This document shows, in pieces, positions 49,848-58,170 of a DNA stretch of 64,000 nt. Position 1 is the first letter of the stretch, and each line of letters opens with the position of its first letter. Below the pieces are notes generated by a model. That model was not told the origin of the DNA, searched no databases, and worked only from the letters and a program-made list of their open reading frames with translations. The DNA is from Streptomyces sp. CG1. Its GTDB lineage: Bacteria; Actinomycetota; Actinomycetes; Streptomycetales; Streptomycetaceae. The stretch spans positions 2,604,001-2,668,000 of the forward strand of contig NZ_CP163518.1 of NCBI RefSeq assembly GCF_041080625.1, read 5' to 3'. Position numbers and translations under genes: made by a program.

Positions 49848-49863
49848 GTGAGCGAGCGCTTAG
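49848..49863. promoter_or_regulatory. Autoregulatory operator of the TetR gene
   Basis: On the minus strand CTAAGCGCTCGCTCAC; it shares 11 of 16 positions with the MaoC operator CTAAGCAGTTGCTTAG. The half nearest the left end is best conserved. Confidence 0.55.
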
Positions 49864-49872
49864 TGCACCGGC

Positions 49873-50160
49873 TCAGATCTTCTCGAAGGGGTCGTGCTCG
49901 GCGAGGAGCTTCTCGAGGCGCGCCTGGTCGACCCGGCTCACGATCTGCCCCGCCTCCTGCCGGTCCCTGATCACCTTGGCCAGGGTGAAGGCGGAGGTGA
50001 CGAGGTAGAGGACCGCGATCGCGAGGAAGCCCCGCACCCAGGCGTTGGTGTCCAGCTGATAGATACCGATGGCCGTGGCGGACATGGCGACCGCGAAGGA
50101 GGCGACGGCCTGCCCGTGGAACGCGGCCGTGCTCTGCTGCTTGACCGGTGTGTCACTCAT
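49873..50160 (-). CDS. YiaA/YiaB family inner membrane protein
   Basis: A 95-aa protein with two transmembrane helices (AVASFAVAMSATAIGIYQLD and WVRGFLAIAVLYLVTSAFTL, residues ~18-62) and a charged cytoplasmic tail ending EKLLAEHDPFEKI. This matches the YiaA/YiaB domain; function unknown. The start chosen gives MSDTPVKQQST; no strong ribosome-binding site is present, and ATGs upstream at 50172 and 50196 are alternatives. Confidence 0.85.
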   Translation of the reverse strand: MSDTPVKQQSTAAFHGQAVASFAVAMSATAIGIYQLDTNAWVRGFLAIAVLYLVTSAFTLAKVIRDRQEAGQIVSRVDQARLEKLLAEHDPFEKI

Positions 50161-50236
50161 GGGGAAGAGCATCGGCGGACGTGGCCCGCGCCACATCCGC
50201 CGAGGTACTCAGGCAGGTACTCAGCCGCACACGTAC

Positions 50237-51388
50237 TCAGAACGCCGAAATCCCGGTCAGGGCACGGCCGATGAGCAGCTTCTGGATCTGACTGGTGCCC
50301 TCGTAGAGGGTCATCACGCGGGCGTCGCGCAGGAGTTTGCCGGCCGGATACTCGTCGATGTAGCCGTAGCCACCGAAGACCTGCAGGGCGCTGTTGGCGG
50401 CGCGGACGGCGGCCTCGGAGGCGAACAGCTTGGCCTTGGAGGACTCGACGGCGAACGGCTGCCCGCGGTCGATCAGATCGGCGACCCGCCAGGTGAGCAG
50501 CCGGGCCGCGTCCACGTCGACGGCGATGTCGCTGATCAGCTCCTGCACCAGCTGGTGCCGGGCAATGGGCTTGCCGAACTGCTCGCGCTCACCGGCGTAC
50601 CGCACGGCGGCGTCCAGCGCGGCCTGGGCGATGCCGACACAGCCCGCCGCCACCGACATCCGCCCCTTGGCCAGGGCCGACATGGCGACGGAGAATCCTT
50701 TGCCCTCCTCCCCCAGCATCGTCGTGGCGGGCACCCGCACGTCCTCCAGGACCAGCTCGGCGGTGGCCTGGCCGCGCAGGCCGAGCTTGCCGTGGATGGT
50801 GCGGCGGGTCAGGCCGGGGGTGTCGGTGGGCACCAGGAAGGCGCTGACGCCCTTGTGACCGGGGGCGTCGGTGGAGCGGGCGAAGAGCAGGACGACGTCC
50901 GCCCAGGTCCCGTTCGTGATGAACATCTTCGTGCCGTTGATGACGTAGTCGTCGCCGTCCCGTACGGCACGGGTGGTGAGGTTGCCCGCGTCGGAGCCGG
51001 TGCCGGGTTCGGTGAGGCCGAAGCAGCCGACGTACTCGCCCGCGGTCAGCCCCGGCAGCCAGCGCCGCTTCTGCTCCTCGTCGCCCCAGGCGGCGATCGT
51101 CTTGGCGACGAGCCCGAGCGACACGGACACGATGCCGCGGACGGAGGAGTCGCCGCGTCCCAGTTCCTCGGTGACCAGGCAGTATGCGAGATGGTCGCCG
51201 CCACAGCCGCCGTACTCCTCGGCGACGGTCAGCCCGAGGAAGCCGACCTCGCTGAGCTTCTTCACGATCCCCCGGTCGACCTCCTCGGCCCGGTCCCAGG
51301 CGACGACGTGCGGGGCGATCTCGCGCTCCACGAAGTCCCGGGCGAGCTGCCGTACGGCGGCCTGCTCCTCGCTCAGCTCCAGGTTCAC
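50237..51388 (-). CDS. Acyl-CoA dehydrogenase
   Basis: A 383-aa FAD acyl-CoA dehydrogenase of the short/branched-chain type. Signatures: AEEYGGCGGDHLAYCLVTEE near residue 55, CFGLTEPGTGSDAGNLTT near 125, the substrate-binding REQFGKPIARHQLVQ near 270 and the catalytic Glu in MTLYEGTSQIQ near 362. It is divergent from a TetR gene, with a 19-bp palindromic operator between them. I chose the GTG giving MNLELSEEQAAVRQLA; an ATG 18 nt upstream is possible. The likely role is one oxidation step in catabolism of a short or branched acyl-CoA. Confidence 0.93.
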   Translation of the reverse strand: MNLELSEEQAAVRQLARDFVEREIAPHVVAWDRAEEVDRGIVKKLSEVGFLGLTVAEEYGGCGGDHLAYCLVTEELGRGDSSVRGIVSVSLGLVAKTIAAWGDEEQKRRWLPGLTAGEYVGCFGLTEPGTGSDAGNLTTRAVRDGDDYVINGTKMFITNGTWADVVLLFARSTDAPGHKGVSAFLVPTDTPGLTRRTIHGKLGLRGQATAELVLEDVRVPATTMLGEEGKGFSVAMSALAKGRMSVAAGCVGIAQAALDAAVRYAGEREQFGKPIARHQLVQELISDIAVDVDAARLLTWRVADLIDRGQPFAVESSKAKLFASEAAVRAANSALQVFGGYGYIDEYPAGKLLRDARVMTLYEGTSQIQKLLIGRALTGISAF

Positions 51389-51433
51389 CACGCGATCACC
51401 CCACACCAGATGTAGCTTGAAAGCCGTACATTT

Positions 51434-51452
51434 AAATTAGCACTGCTAGTTT
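51434..51452. promoter_or_regulatory. 19-bp operator between the acyl-CoA dehydrogenase and TetR genes
   Basis: AAATTAGCACTGCTAGTTT has arms AAAYTAGCA/TGCTAGTTT around a single central C. A near-identical site, AAACTAGCGGCGATAGTTT, lies upstream of the aldehyde dehydrogenase gene at 56489. Confidence 0.75.
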
Positions 51453-51478
51453 CTGTTCGCAGCCCTACTATGTGCGCC

Positions 51479-52126
51479 ATGGCCCGACCGCGCAAGCCCC
51501 TCCTCAGCACCGACCGGATCGTCGAGACGGCCCGGGAACTCGTGGACCGGGAGGGCCTGGCCGCCGTGTCCACCCGCCGGCTCGCCGCCGAGCTGGGGGT
51601 GAGCGGGCCCTCGCTCTACAACCACTTCCGCACCAAGGACGAGATCCTCGAGGTGGTCGCCGACTCGGTGAGCGGACTGGTCGACCTGTCGATGTTCGAG
51701 GACGGCCGCGACTGGCGGACCGCGCTGCACGACTGGGCCGTCTCCTACCGGGCCGCCCTGCGCGACCACCCGAACGTCGTCCCGGTGCTGGCCAGGGGTC
51801 CGGGACGCCGGCCTGCCGCACTGCGACTGGCCGACGCGGTGTACGGCGCGATGGTCGCCGCCGGCTGGCCGCCCGCCCAGGCGACCTCCATCGGCGCGCT
51901 GATGCGGTACTTCATCATGGGCTCCGCGCTCGGTTCGTTCGCCGGCGGCTTCGTGGACGACGCGAGCGCGTACGACCCCGCCGACTATCCCCACCTCGGC
52001 CAGGCCCATCTGCTCGCCGAGCAGCAGGAGAAGATCGACGAGCGGGCCTTCGAGACCGGGCTGACGGCGCTGCTGGACGGCTTGGTCCTGCAGTTCGAGC
52101 AGGTACGGGAGAACGCGCAGCGATAA
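51479..52126 (+). CDS. TetR family regulator
   Basis: A 215-aa TetR regulator with the helix-turn-helix STRRLAAELGVSGPSLYNHF (residues ~37-56) and a TetR_C-like ligand domain (SIGALMRYFIMGSALGSFAGG near 140). I start it at the ATG giving MARPRKPLLSTDRI; an upstream in-frame ATG at 51470 adds three residues. It is divergent from the acyl-CoA dehydrogenase with the operator 26 bp from its own start, so autoregulation is likely. It may also control the aldehyde/alcohol dehydrogenase pair 4-5 kb away. Confidence 0.9.
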   Translation: MARPRKPLLSTDRIVETARELVDREGLAAVSTRRLAAELGVSGPSLYNHFRTKDEILEVVADSVSGLVDLSMFEDGRDWRTALHDWAVSYRAALRDHPNVVPVLARGPGRRPAALRLADAVYGAMVAAGWPPAQATSIGALMRYFIMGSALGSFAGGFVDDASAYDPADYPHLGQAHLLAEQQEKIDERAFETGLTALLDGLVLQFEQVRENAQR

Positions 52127-52167
52127 TTCGGTGAGGGCCGAAGAGTCCGTGCCGCATGCTGTGACGC

Positions 52168-52875
52168 ATGACCGCGAAGGACTCCCAGGCCGTCGGTCTC
52201 GCCGCGCTCGCCTCCCTGCTCGCCGACGAGACGCGGGCCGCGTGCCTGCTGGCGCTGCTCGACGGGCGGGCCTGGACCGCCGGTGAGCTGGCCCGGCACG
52301 CCGGGGTCGCCGCCTCGACGCTCAGCGAGCACCTGGGCAAGCTGGTGGCCGGGGGCCTGCTCGCGGAGGAACGGCAGGGCCGCCATCGGTATGTGCGGCT
52401 GGCCGACGCGCGTGCGGCGGGGCTCGTCGAGGAACTCGCGGCGCATGTGCCTGCGACGGGTGCACGGCCACGTTCGCTGAGGGAGTCGAGCACCAGGTCC
52501 GCGATGGCTCGGGGGCGTACCTGTTACGACCATCTCGCGGGGCGGCTCGGCATGGCGCTCACGGACGCGATGACCCTCCGGGGGCTGCTGCGGCAGGACA
52601 CGGGGTTCGCGCTCACGGACGCGGGGGTGGAGTGGTTCGGGGCGGCGGGTATCGCGCTGGACGTCTCGAGCCGGCGCCCGCTGGCCCGGGCGTGCCTCGA
52701 CTGGACCGAGCGGCGGCCGCATCTCGCGGGGGCGGCGGGGGCGGCGTTGTGCCGGCATGCGCTGGATGCGGGGTGGTGTGTGCGGATCGGGTCCGAGCGG
52801 GCGGTGAAGGTGACTCCGTCGGGGGAGCGGGAGTTGTCGGCCCTGCTCGGCATTCCGTCCGGTGCTCTGCGCTGA
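52168..52875 (+). CDS. ArsR family winged-helix regulator
   Basis: A 235-aa protein. The ArsR-type DNA-binding domain occupies residues ~10-90 (WTAGELARHAGVAASTLSEH is the recognition region, RQGRHRYVRLADARA the wing). The C-terminal part (~115-235) is an unassigned domain with a CYDHLAGRLGMALTDAM segment. No ArsR metal-site CxC is seen in the DNA-binding domain. ATG start. It is 42 bp downstream of the TetR gene and upstream of an EamA transporter that it may control. Confidence 0.88.
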   Translation: MTAKDSQAVGLAALASLLADETRAACLLALLDGRAWTAGELARHAGVAASTLSEHLGKLVAGGLLAEERQGRHRYVRLADARAAGLVEELAAHVPATGARPRSLRESSTRSAMARGRTCYDHLAGRLGMALTDAMTLRGLLRQDTGFALTDAGVEWFGAAGIALDVSSRRPLARACLDWTERRPHLAGAAGAALCRHALDAGWCVRIGSERAVKVTPSGERELSALLGIPSGALR

Positions 52876-53023
52876 ATTCGGCTACGGGGGTGGGGAGTTG
52901 TATGGCCTGCGGGGTGCGGCTGCGTCGTGGTCGCTCGCTCCCCTCAGGCCGCCGCCGCTGCGGATGCCCTGCCCGATACCCGCCGGCCATCGCCAAGGTC
53001 ACCACCTAACCTCAGGGAGCATG

Positions 53024-53959
53024 ATGAACTCCGTCCCACGCCACCGCCTGCTGCCGGCCGGGGCAGCTGTTGTGTCCGTAGTGCTCTGGGCGTCGGCCTT
53101 CGTGGCGATCCGGCGTGCCGGTGAGGCGTATGCGCCGGGCGCGCTGGCCCTCGGGCGGCTGGGCTCGGGAGCCCTCGCGTTGGGGGTGTTCTGGGCCGTA
53201 CGGCGGGAAGGGCTGCCGGGCAGGGGGGCCTGGCGTGGGATTCTGCTCTCCGGGGTGCTGTGGTTCGGGTTCTACATGGTCGTCCTGAACTGGGGCGAGC
53301 AGCAGGTGGACGCCGGCACCGCGGCTCTGGTCGTGAACGTCGGCCCGTTGCTGATCGCCCTGCTCGGCGCCCGGTTCCTCGGTGATCCGATGCCGCCTCG
53401 GCTGCTGGCCGGGATGGCCGTGTCGTTCGGGGGCGCGGTGATCGTGGGACTGTCGATGTCGGGCGGGGGCGGGTCCTCGGTACTCGGCGTGGTGCTGTGT
53501 CTGCTCGCCGCGGTGGCGTACGCCTCCGGTGTCGTCGCGCAGAAGCCCGCCCTGAGGCACGCCAGCGCCCTGCAAGTGACGACGTTCGGGTGTCTGATCG
53601 GTGCCGTGGCCTGTCTGCCGTTCGCCGGGCAGCTGGCGCACGAGGTGGCCCGCGCGCCCCTGCCGGCGACCCTCGACATGGTCTATCTCGGCGTCTTTCC
53701 GACCGCGCTCGCCTTCACCACCTGGGCCTATGCCCTCGCCCGTACGACGGCGAGCCGGATGGGCGTGACGACGTACGCCGTGCCCGCGCTGGTGGTGCTG
53801 ATGTCGTGGCTGGTGCTCGGCGAGGTGCCGGGCGTGCTCACGCTGGCCGGCGGGGTGCTCTGCCTCGCGGGCGTGGCGGTGTCGCGGTCCCGGGCGCGCG
53901 GTGGCCGGACGGTTCGGGTCGCGGCCGGAGAAGAGCCGCGACCCGAGAAGGTCCGCTGA
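53024..53959 (+). CDS. EamA family (DMT) transporter
   Basis: A 311-aa membrane protein with ten hydrophobic helices in two EamA repeats (first SVVLWASAFVAIRRAGEAYA, second block VVLCLLAAVAYASGVVAQKP; the SRMGVTTYAVPALVVLMSWL signature near residue 247). Probably an exporter of amino acids or metabolites. ATG ATG at the start: I use the second because AGGGAG is better spaced for it. It converges on the alcohol dehydrogenase gene with 3 bp between stops. Confidence 0.9.
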   Translation: MNSVPRHRLLPAGAAVVSVVLWASAFVAIRRAGEAYAPGALALGRLGSGALALGVFWAVRREGLPGRGAWRGILLSGVLWFGFYMVVLNWGEQQVDAGTAALVVNVGPLLIALLGARFLGDPMPPRLLAGMAVSFGGAVIVGLSMSGGGGSSVLGVVLCLLAAVAYASGVVAQKPALRHASALQVTTFGCLIGAVACLPFAGQLAHEVARAPLPATLDMVYLGVFPTALAFTTWAYALARTTASRMGVTTYAVPALVVLMSWLVLGEVPGVLTLAGGVLCLAGVAVSRSRARGGRTVRVAAGEEPRPEKVR

Positions 53960-53962
53960 ACC

Positions 53963-55045
53963 TCAGAACACCACCAGCGCGCGGCCGCCCTTGCCGGCGA
54001 GCATGTTCTCGAAGGCGGCCGGAATGCCTTCGAGGGCGATCCGTTCGGTGACGAGCGCGGAGAGGTCCAGGCGGCCCTCCCGTACGTGCTCGGCGAGTAC
54101 CGGCACATCGCGGGCCGGGTCGGAGTTGCCGTAGACACAGCCGGACAGGGTGCGGCCCCAGTGGAAGATCTCCAGGGCGTTGAAGGTGACCTCCTGTTCC
54201 TTGCCGCCGATGCCGACGACCGTCGTACGGCCGCCCCGGCGGGTCGAGTCCCAGGCCGCGCGGATCGACATCGCGCGGCCCACGCACTCGATCGAGACGT
54301 CGACGCCCTGCTTGCCGGTGAGGGCCCGGATCTCCCGGGGGGTGGTGTCGGAGGCGAGGACGTAGTCCGTCGCGCCGGCCGCCCGTGCCAGCTCTTCCTT
54401 CTCCGGCGACACGTCCACGGCGATGATCCGGGACGCTCCCGCGATGCGGGCCGACTGGAGGGTGGCGAGACCTACTCCGCCGACGCCGAAGACGGCCACC
54501 GTCTCGCCCTGGCGGACCTTCGCCGCGTGGTGGACGGCGCCGTAGCCGGTGAGGACGGCGCAGCCGAGGAGGGCCGCGTCCACCAGGGGCACGCCCTCGG
54601 GGAGAGGGAGCACGCACGACGCCGACACCACGGTCTCCTCGGCGAACGCGGCCACGTTCAGGCCGGGGTGGAGGTCGGTGCCGTCGGCGGTGCGGGCGTA
54701 GACGTCGGCGGCGCCGTTGAGCGCGTTCGCGCACAGCCAGACCTCGCCGAGTTCGCAGGCGTGGCAACTGCCACACGACGGGGCCCAGTTGAGGACGACG
54801 GGGCTGCCTTCGGCGACGTGGGTGACACCCTCGCCCACCGCCACGACCGTGCCCGCGCCCTCGTGGCCGAGCACGGCCGGGACCGGGACACGCATGGTGC
54901 CGTTGGACAGGGACAGGTCGGAGTGGCAGACACCGGCAGCGGCGAGGCGGACCCGGACCTGGCCGGGACCCGGGTCGGGCAGCTCGATGCCGGTGATCTC
55001 CAGCGGGGCGCCGATGGCGGGCAGGACGGCGGCTCGTACGGCCAT
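53963..55045 (-). CDS. Zinc-dependent alcohol dehydrogenase (MDR, class III-like)
   Basis: A 360-aa medium-chain dehydrogenase. Catalytic zinc ligands are in GVCHSDLSLSNG (Cys near residue 38) and LGHEGAG (His near 60); the structural zinc Cys4 motif is CGSCHACELGEVWLC (residues ~91-105). The Rossmann motif GVGGVGL lies near 185. It probably oxidises a primary alcohol to the aldehyde that the preceding aldehyde dehydrogenase converts to acid; the two are cotranscribed with a 15-bp gap. ATG start. Confidence 0.92.
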   Translation of the reverse strand: MAVRAAVLPAIGAPLEITGIELPDPGPGQVRVRLAAAGVCHSDLSLSNGTMRVPVPAVLGHEGAGTVVAVGEGVTHVAEGSPVVLNWAPSCGSCHACELGEVWLCANALNGAADVYARTADGTDLHPGLNVAAFAEETVVSASCVLPLPEGVPLVDAALLGCAVLTGYGAVHHAAKVRQGETVAVFGVGGVGLATLQSARIAGASRIIAVDVSPEKEELARAAGATDYVLASDTTPREIRALTGKQGVDVSIECVGRAMSIRAAWDSTRRGGRTTVVGIGGKEQEVTFNALEIFHWGRTLSGCVYGNSDPARDVPVLAEHVREGRLDLSALVTERIALEGIPAAFENMLAGKGGRALVVF

Positions 55046-55060
55046 GGGTCGCGTACTTCC

Positions 55061-56449
55061 TTAGAACTGGAGGGACTTGGTCTGGAGGTATTCGGCGAGT
55101 CCGTGCGCGCCGAGTTCGCGGCCGACTCCGGACTGCTTGTAGCCGCCGAAGGGGGCGAGGGGGTTGAACCTGCCGCCGTTGATGTCCACCTGGCCGGTGT
55201 CCATGCGGCGCGCGAAGGCGACGGCCTCCGCCTCGTCGGCGGCCCAGACGGCACCGGCGAGGCCGTACACCGTGCCGTTGGCGATGCGCAGGGCGTCCTC
55301 CTCGTCCTCGTAGCGGATGAGGGTCAGGACCGGGCCGAAGATCTCCTCCTGGGCGATGGTCATCCCGGGTGTCACATCGGCGAAGACGGTCGGGCTGACG
55401 AAGTAGCCCTTCTCATGCGGGGATTCGGGGCCGCCGGCGACCAGGCGGGCGCCCTCTGCGATGCCCTTCTCGATGTAGCCGCGCACCCGGGCCTGCTGCC
55501 TGGCGCTGACCACCGGGCCGATCCGGTCGCCGTACTTGGCGGCGGCCGTCCGGGCCAGCTCGACGGCCTCGTCGTAGCGGTCGCGGTGGACCAGCATGCG
55601 GGTCCAGGCGCTGCACGTCTGGCCGGAGTTGGACATCACGTTGGCGACGCCGACGTTGACCGCCTTGGCGAGGTCGGCGCTCGGCAGGATGACGTTGGCG
55701 GACTTGCCGCCGAGTTCGAGAGCCACCTTCTTGACGGCCGCCCCGGCCACCGCGCCGATCTGTTTGCCGACCGCCGTGGAGCCGGTGAAGGAGACCAGGT
55801 CCACGCCGGGGTGCTCGGCGAGGGCCTGCCCGGCGACCGGGCCGAGGCCGGTGACCAGGTTGAACACGCCGGCCGGTACGCCCGCCTCGTCGACGGCCTC
55901 GGCGAAGAGCTGGGCGGTGAGCGGGGTGTCCTCGGCGGGCTTGAGGACGACCGTGCAGCCCGCGGCGAGCGCGGGGGCGGCCTTGGCGACGATCTGGTGG
56001 AGCGGGTAGTTCCAGGGGGTGATCGCACCGACCACGCCGACCGGCTCATGCAGGACGGTGGAGTTGCCGACCTTCTCCTCGAAGGAGTGGGTGGCGGCCA
56101 GCTCGGCGTAGGAGCCGGCGACCGCGATCGGCACGGCCGCGTGCACGGCCTGCGAGAACTGCAGCGGGGAGCCCAGTTCTTCGGTGACCGTCTCGGCGAT
56201 CTCGCCCTTGCGGGTCACGAGGACGTCCCGGAGGGCGGCCAGGCGCGCCGCGCGCTCGGCGGGCGGTGTGGCCGCCCAGCCGGGCAGGGCGGCGCGGGCC
56301 GCGCGGACGGCCGTGTCGACGTCCAGGGCGCCGGCCGCCGGGACGCGGGCGATGACCTGCTCGTCGGCCGGGTTCACGACCTCGATGACATCCGTGCTCG
56401 CGGCGGGGCGCCAGGCGCCGTCGATGTACAGGCCGTCGTGTGCCTTCAT
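55061..56449 (-). CDS. Aldehyde dehydrogenase family protein
   Basis: A 462-aa NAD(P)-dependent aldehyde dehydrogenase. Signatures: GAITPWNYPLHQIVAK near residue 135, FTGSTAVGKQIG near 215, the general-base Glu in LELGGKSANVIL near 238 and the nucleophile Cys in NSGQTCSAWTRML near 273; EEIFGPVLTLIRY lies near 370. ATG start with GGAGGAAG 4 nt upstream. It leads the operon with the alcohol dehydrogenase and has a 19-bp operator 40-58 bp upstream. Substrate not predictable. Confidence 0.94.
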   Translation of the reverse strand: MKAHDGLYIDGAWRPAASTDVIEVVNPADEQVIARVPAAGALDVDTAVRAARAALPGWAATPPAERAARLAALRDVLVTRKGEIAETVTEELGSPLQFSQAVHAAVPIAVAGSYAELAATHSFEEKVGNSTVLHEPVGVVGAITPWNYPLHQIVAKAAPALAAGCTVVLKPAEDTPLTAQLFAEAVDEAGVPAGVFNLVTGLGPVAGQALAEHPGVDLVSFTGSTAVGKQIGAVAGAAVKKVALELGGKSANVILPSADLAKAVNVGVANVMSNSGQTCSAWTRMLVHRDRYDEAVELARTAAAKYGDRIGPVVSARQQARVRGYIEKGIAEGARLVAGGPESPHEKGYFVSPTVFADVTPGMTIAQEEIFGPVLTLIRYEDEEDALRIANGTVYGLAGAVWAADEAEAVAFARRMDTGQVDINGGRFNPLAPFGGYKQSGVGRELGAHGLAEYLQTKSLQF

Positions 56450-56488
56450 GCTGCTTCCTCCCGGCGGGGTCCGCGTTGTCCGGCACAC

Positions 56489-56507
56489 AAACTAGCGGCG
56501 ATAGTTT
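56489..56507. promoter_or_regulatory. 19-bp operator upstream of the aldehyde dehydrogenase gene
   Basis: AAACTAGCGGCGATAGTTT has perfect AAACTA/TAGTTT arms with a 7-nt centre. Same length and arms as the site between the acyl-CoA dehydrogenase and TetR genes at 51434. Confidence 0.75.
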
Positions 56508-56594
56508 TCCCGCGCCAGACGTAGCCGGACGTCGCCAGACCTTGGCAGACGTTCCCGGACATCATTGCCGGGCGGGCCGGTGCGCACTCGTCCA

Positions 56595-56702
56595 GGGCCT
56601 GTCCGGCCATTCCCGCCCGCCCGGAGGCCGGGCCCCGCGGCGGCGACGGGGGCACCTCCCACGCCCTTGAGGCAGTGGGGGAGGTAATGGTCAGACAGGC
56701 CC
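56595..56702. repeat. MITE-like palindromic element (copy 3)
   Basis: The left end is GGGCCTGTCCGGCC and the right end is ACAGGCCC, about 108 bp. Internally it carries the palindrome CACCTCCCACGCCC...GTGGGGGAGG (56652-56684). The right end supplies the last codons and the stop of the ABC ATPase gene. Confidence 0.75.
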
Positions 56703-58034
56703 CAGGTCGGGCAACCGGTCGGGAGACGGACAGATACGGTCGCCCTGCTGGTCGAAGACGAAGAGATGGGCGAGGTCGACTAGGAGCGGGACCTGCATGC
56801 CGTGGTGCAGCCGGAGGTCGGGGGTGGTGCGGACGACCAGGTCGCCGGGGAGCCGGCCCTCCGGGGGCTCGTGCCCCGGTTCGGCGTCCCCGGGGTGCGC
56901 GAGCACCACCACCGGCCCGGCACGCCACGCACCGGCCCGCTCCCGCAGCCGGTCCAGCACCGTCGGGCCCACCCTGCGCCGCCGGCGCGGCGGCCGCTCC
57001 GCCGGGCGCGGGGCCTCCAGATCGGGTACGACGGCGGGCCGGGAGCCGGTGGTGAAGTGGACGAGGATCTCGTGGCCCTGGAACTCCACATGCTCCACGA
57101 GCCCGGTGATCGCCACCTCGCCCGGCCGGGCGGAGCTGTGCCTGGCGATGCGCACCGCCTCCGAGCGCAGTCCCACGATCACCTCGCGACCCTGCTGCAC
57201 TCGCAGTAACTGGTGGTCCAGGCAGAGGGGTTCGGGCAGCCTTAGGGCCTGTTTGCCCAGGCTGATGGTCATGGCGCCGTCCAGCGGGGCGCGGACCAGG
57301 CCGCACAGCAGGTTGATGCGCGGGGTGCCGATGAAGGCGGCGACGAAGACGTTGCGGGGCAGTGCGTAGACCTCACGCGGGGTGCCGACCTGCTGGAGCA
57401 CTCCCCCGCGCAGCACGGCGACCCGGTCACCGAGGGACATCGCCTCGGCCTGGTCGTGGGTGACGTACACCGTCGTGACCCCCAACTCGCGGGTGAGCTG
57501 GGATATTTCGGCGCGCAGATGATTGCGCAGCTTGGCGTCGAGGTTGGACAGCGGCTCGTCCATCAGGAACGCCGAGGGGTGCCGGGCGATGGCCCGGCCC
57601 ATGGCGACCCGCTGGCGTTCGCCGCCGGAGAGCTGGCTCGGGAAGCGGTCCAGGAGGTCCTCGATGCCCAGCATGCGGGCGGTGGCGGTGACGCGCGGGG
57701 CGGGGTCGGCACCGGGGTCCTCGATGCGCAGCGGGAAGCCGATGTTGTCGCGGCTCGTCATGCTCGGATAGAGGGAGAAGTTCTGGAAGACCATGGCGAG
57801 GTGCCGCTCGGCGGGCTGCCAGTCGTTGGCGTACTCGCCGTCGAGCAGCAGCTCGCCCTCGTCGATGTCCTCCAGACCGGCGATCATCCGCAGCACGGTG
57901 GACTTGCCGCAGCCGGACGGGCCGAGCAGGACCAGGAACTCGCCGGGCGCGATGTCCAGCGAGAACCGGTCGACCACGCGCGTGCCGCGCGCGTAGGACT
58001 TGCTCACGTCGTGCAGTGAGATGGCGCGTGTCAT
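56691..58034 (-). CDS. Sugar-type ABC transporter ATP-binding protein (MsiK/UgpC-like) with a TTA codon
   Basis: A 447-aa ATPase. Walker A GPSGCGKST (residues ~37-45), signature LSGGERQRVAMGR near 135, Walker B AFLMDEPLSNLD near 157 and H-loop YVTHDQAEAM near 191 are all present; the C-terminal half is a TOBE/MalK-type regulatory domain extended by an Arg/Pro-rich insert near residues 345-360. No permease or binding-protein genes are adjacent, so it may serve several sugar importers as MsiK does. Codon 276 (57209-57207) is TTA, implying bldA dependence. The stop and last residues lie in a repeat element. ATG start. Confidence 0.9.
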   Translation of the reverse strand: MTRAISLHDVSKSYARGTRVVDRFSLDIAPGEFLVLLGPSGCGKSTVLRMIAGLEDIDEGELLLDGEYANDWQPAERHLAMVFQNFSLYPSMTSRDNIGFPLRIEDPGADPAPRVTATARMLGIEDLLDRFPSQLSGGERQRVAMGRAIARHPSAFLMDEPLSNLDAKLRNHLRAEISQLTRELGVTTVYVTHDQAEAMSLGDRVAVLRGGVLQQVGTPREVYALPRNVFVAAFIGTPRINLLCGLVRAPLDGAMTISLGKQALRLPEPLCLDHQLLRVQQGREVIVGLRSEAVRIARHSSARPGEVAITGLVEHVEFQGHEILVHFTTGSRPAVVPDLEAPRPAERPPRRRRRVGPTVLDRLRERAGAWRAGPVVVLAHPGDAEPGHEPPEGRLPGDLVVRTTPDLRLHHGMQVPLLVDLAHLFVFDQQGDRICPSPDRLPDLGPV

Positions 58035-58170
58035 GACTGCTGCCCCCGGGGGCTGTCCGGAGCGCCGCTGCTCCGTGGCCGAAGGCCCCGGCGGGTCGAA
58101 CGGGGCCTGTGGGTCACGGAAGTTAACGGAATGTGCCGGGCCGGGGGAAGAGATGGCGCGGCCCGTCCCG

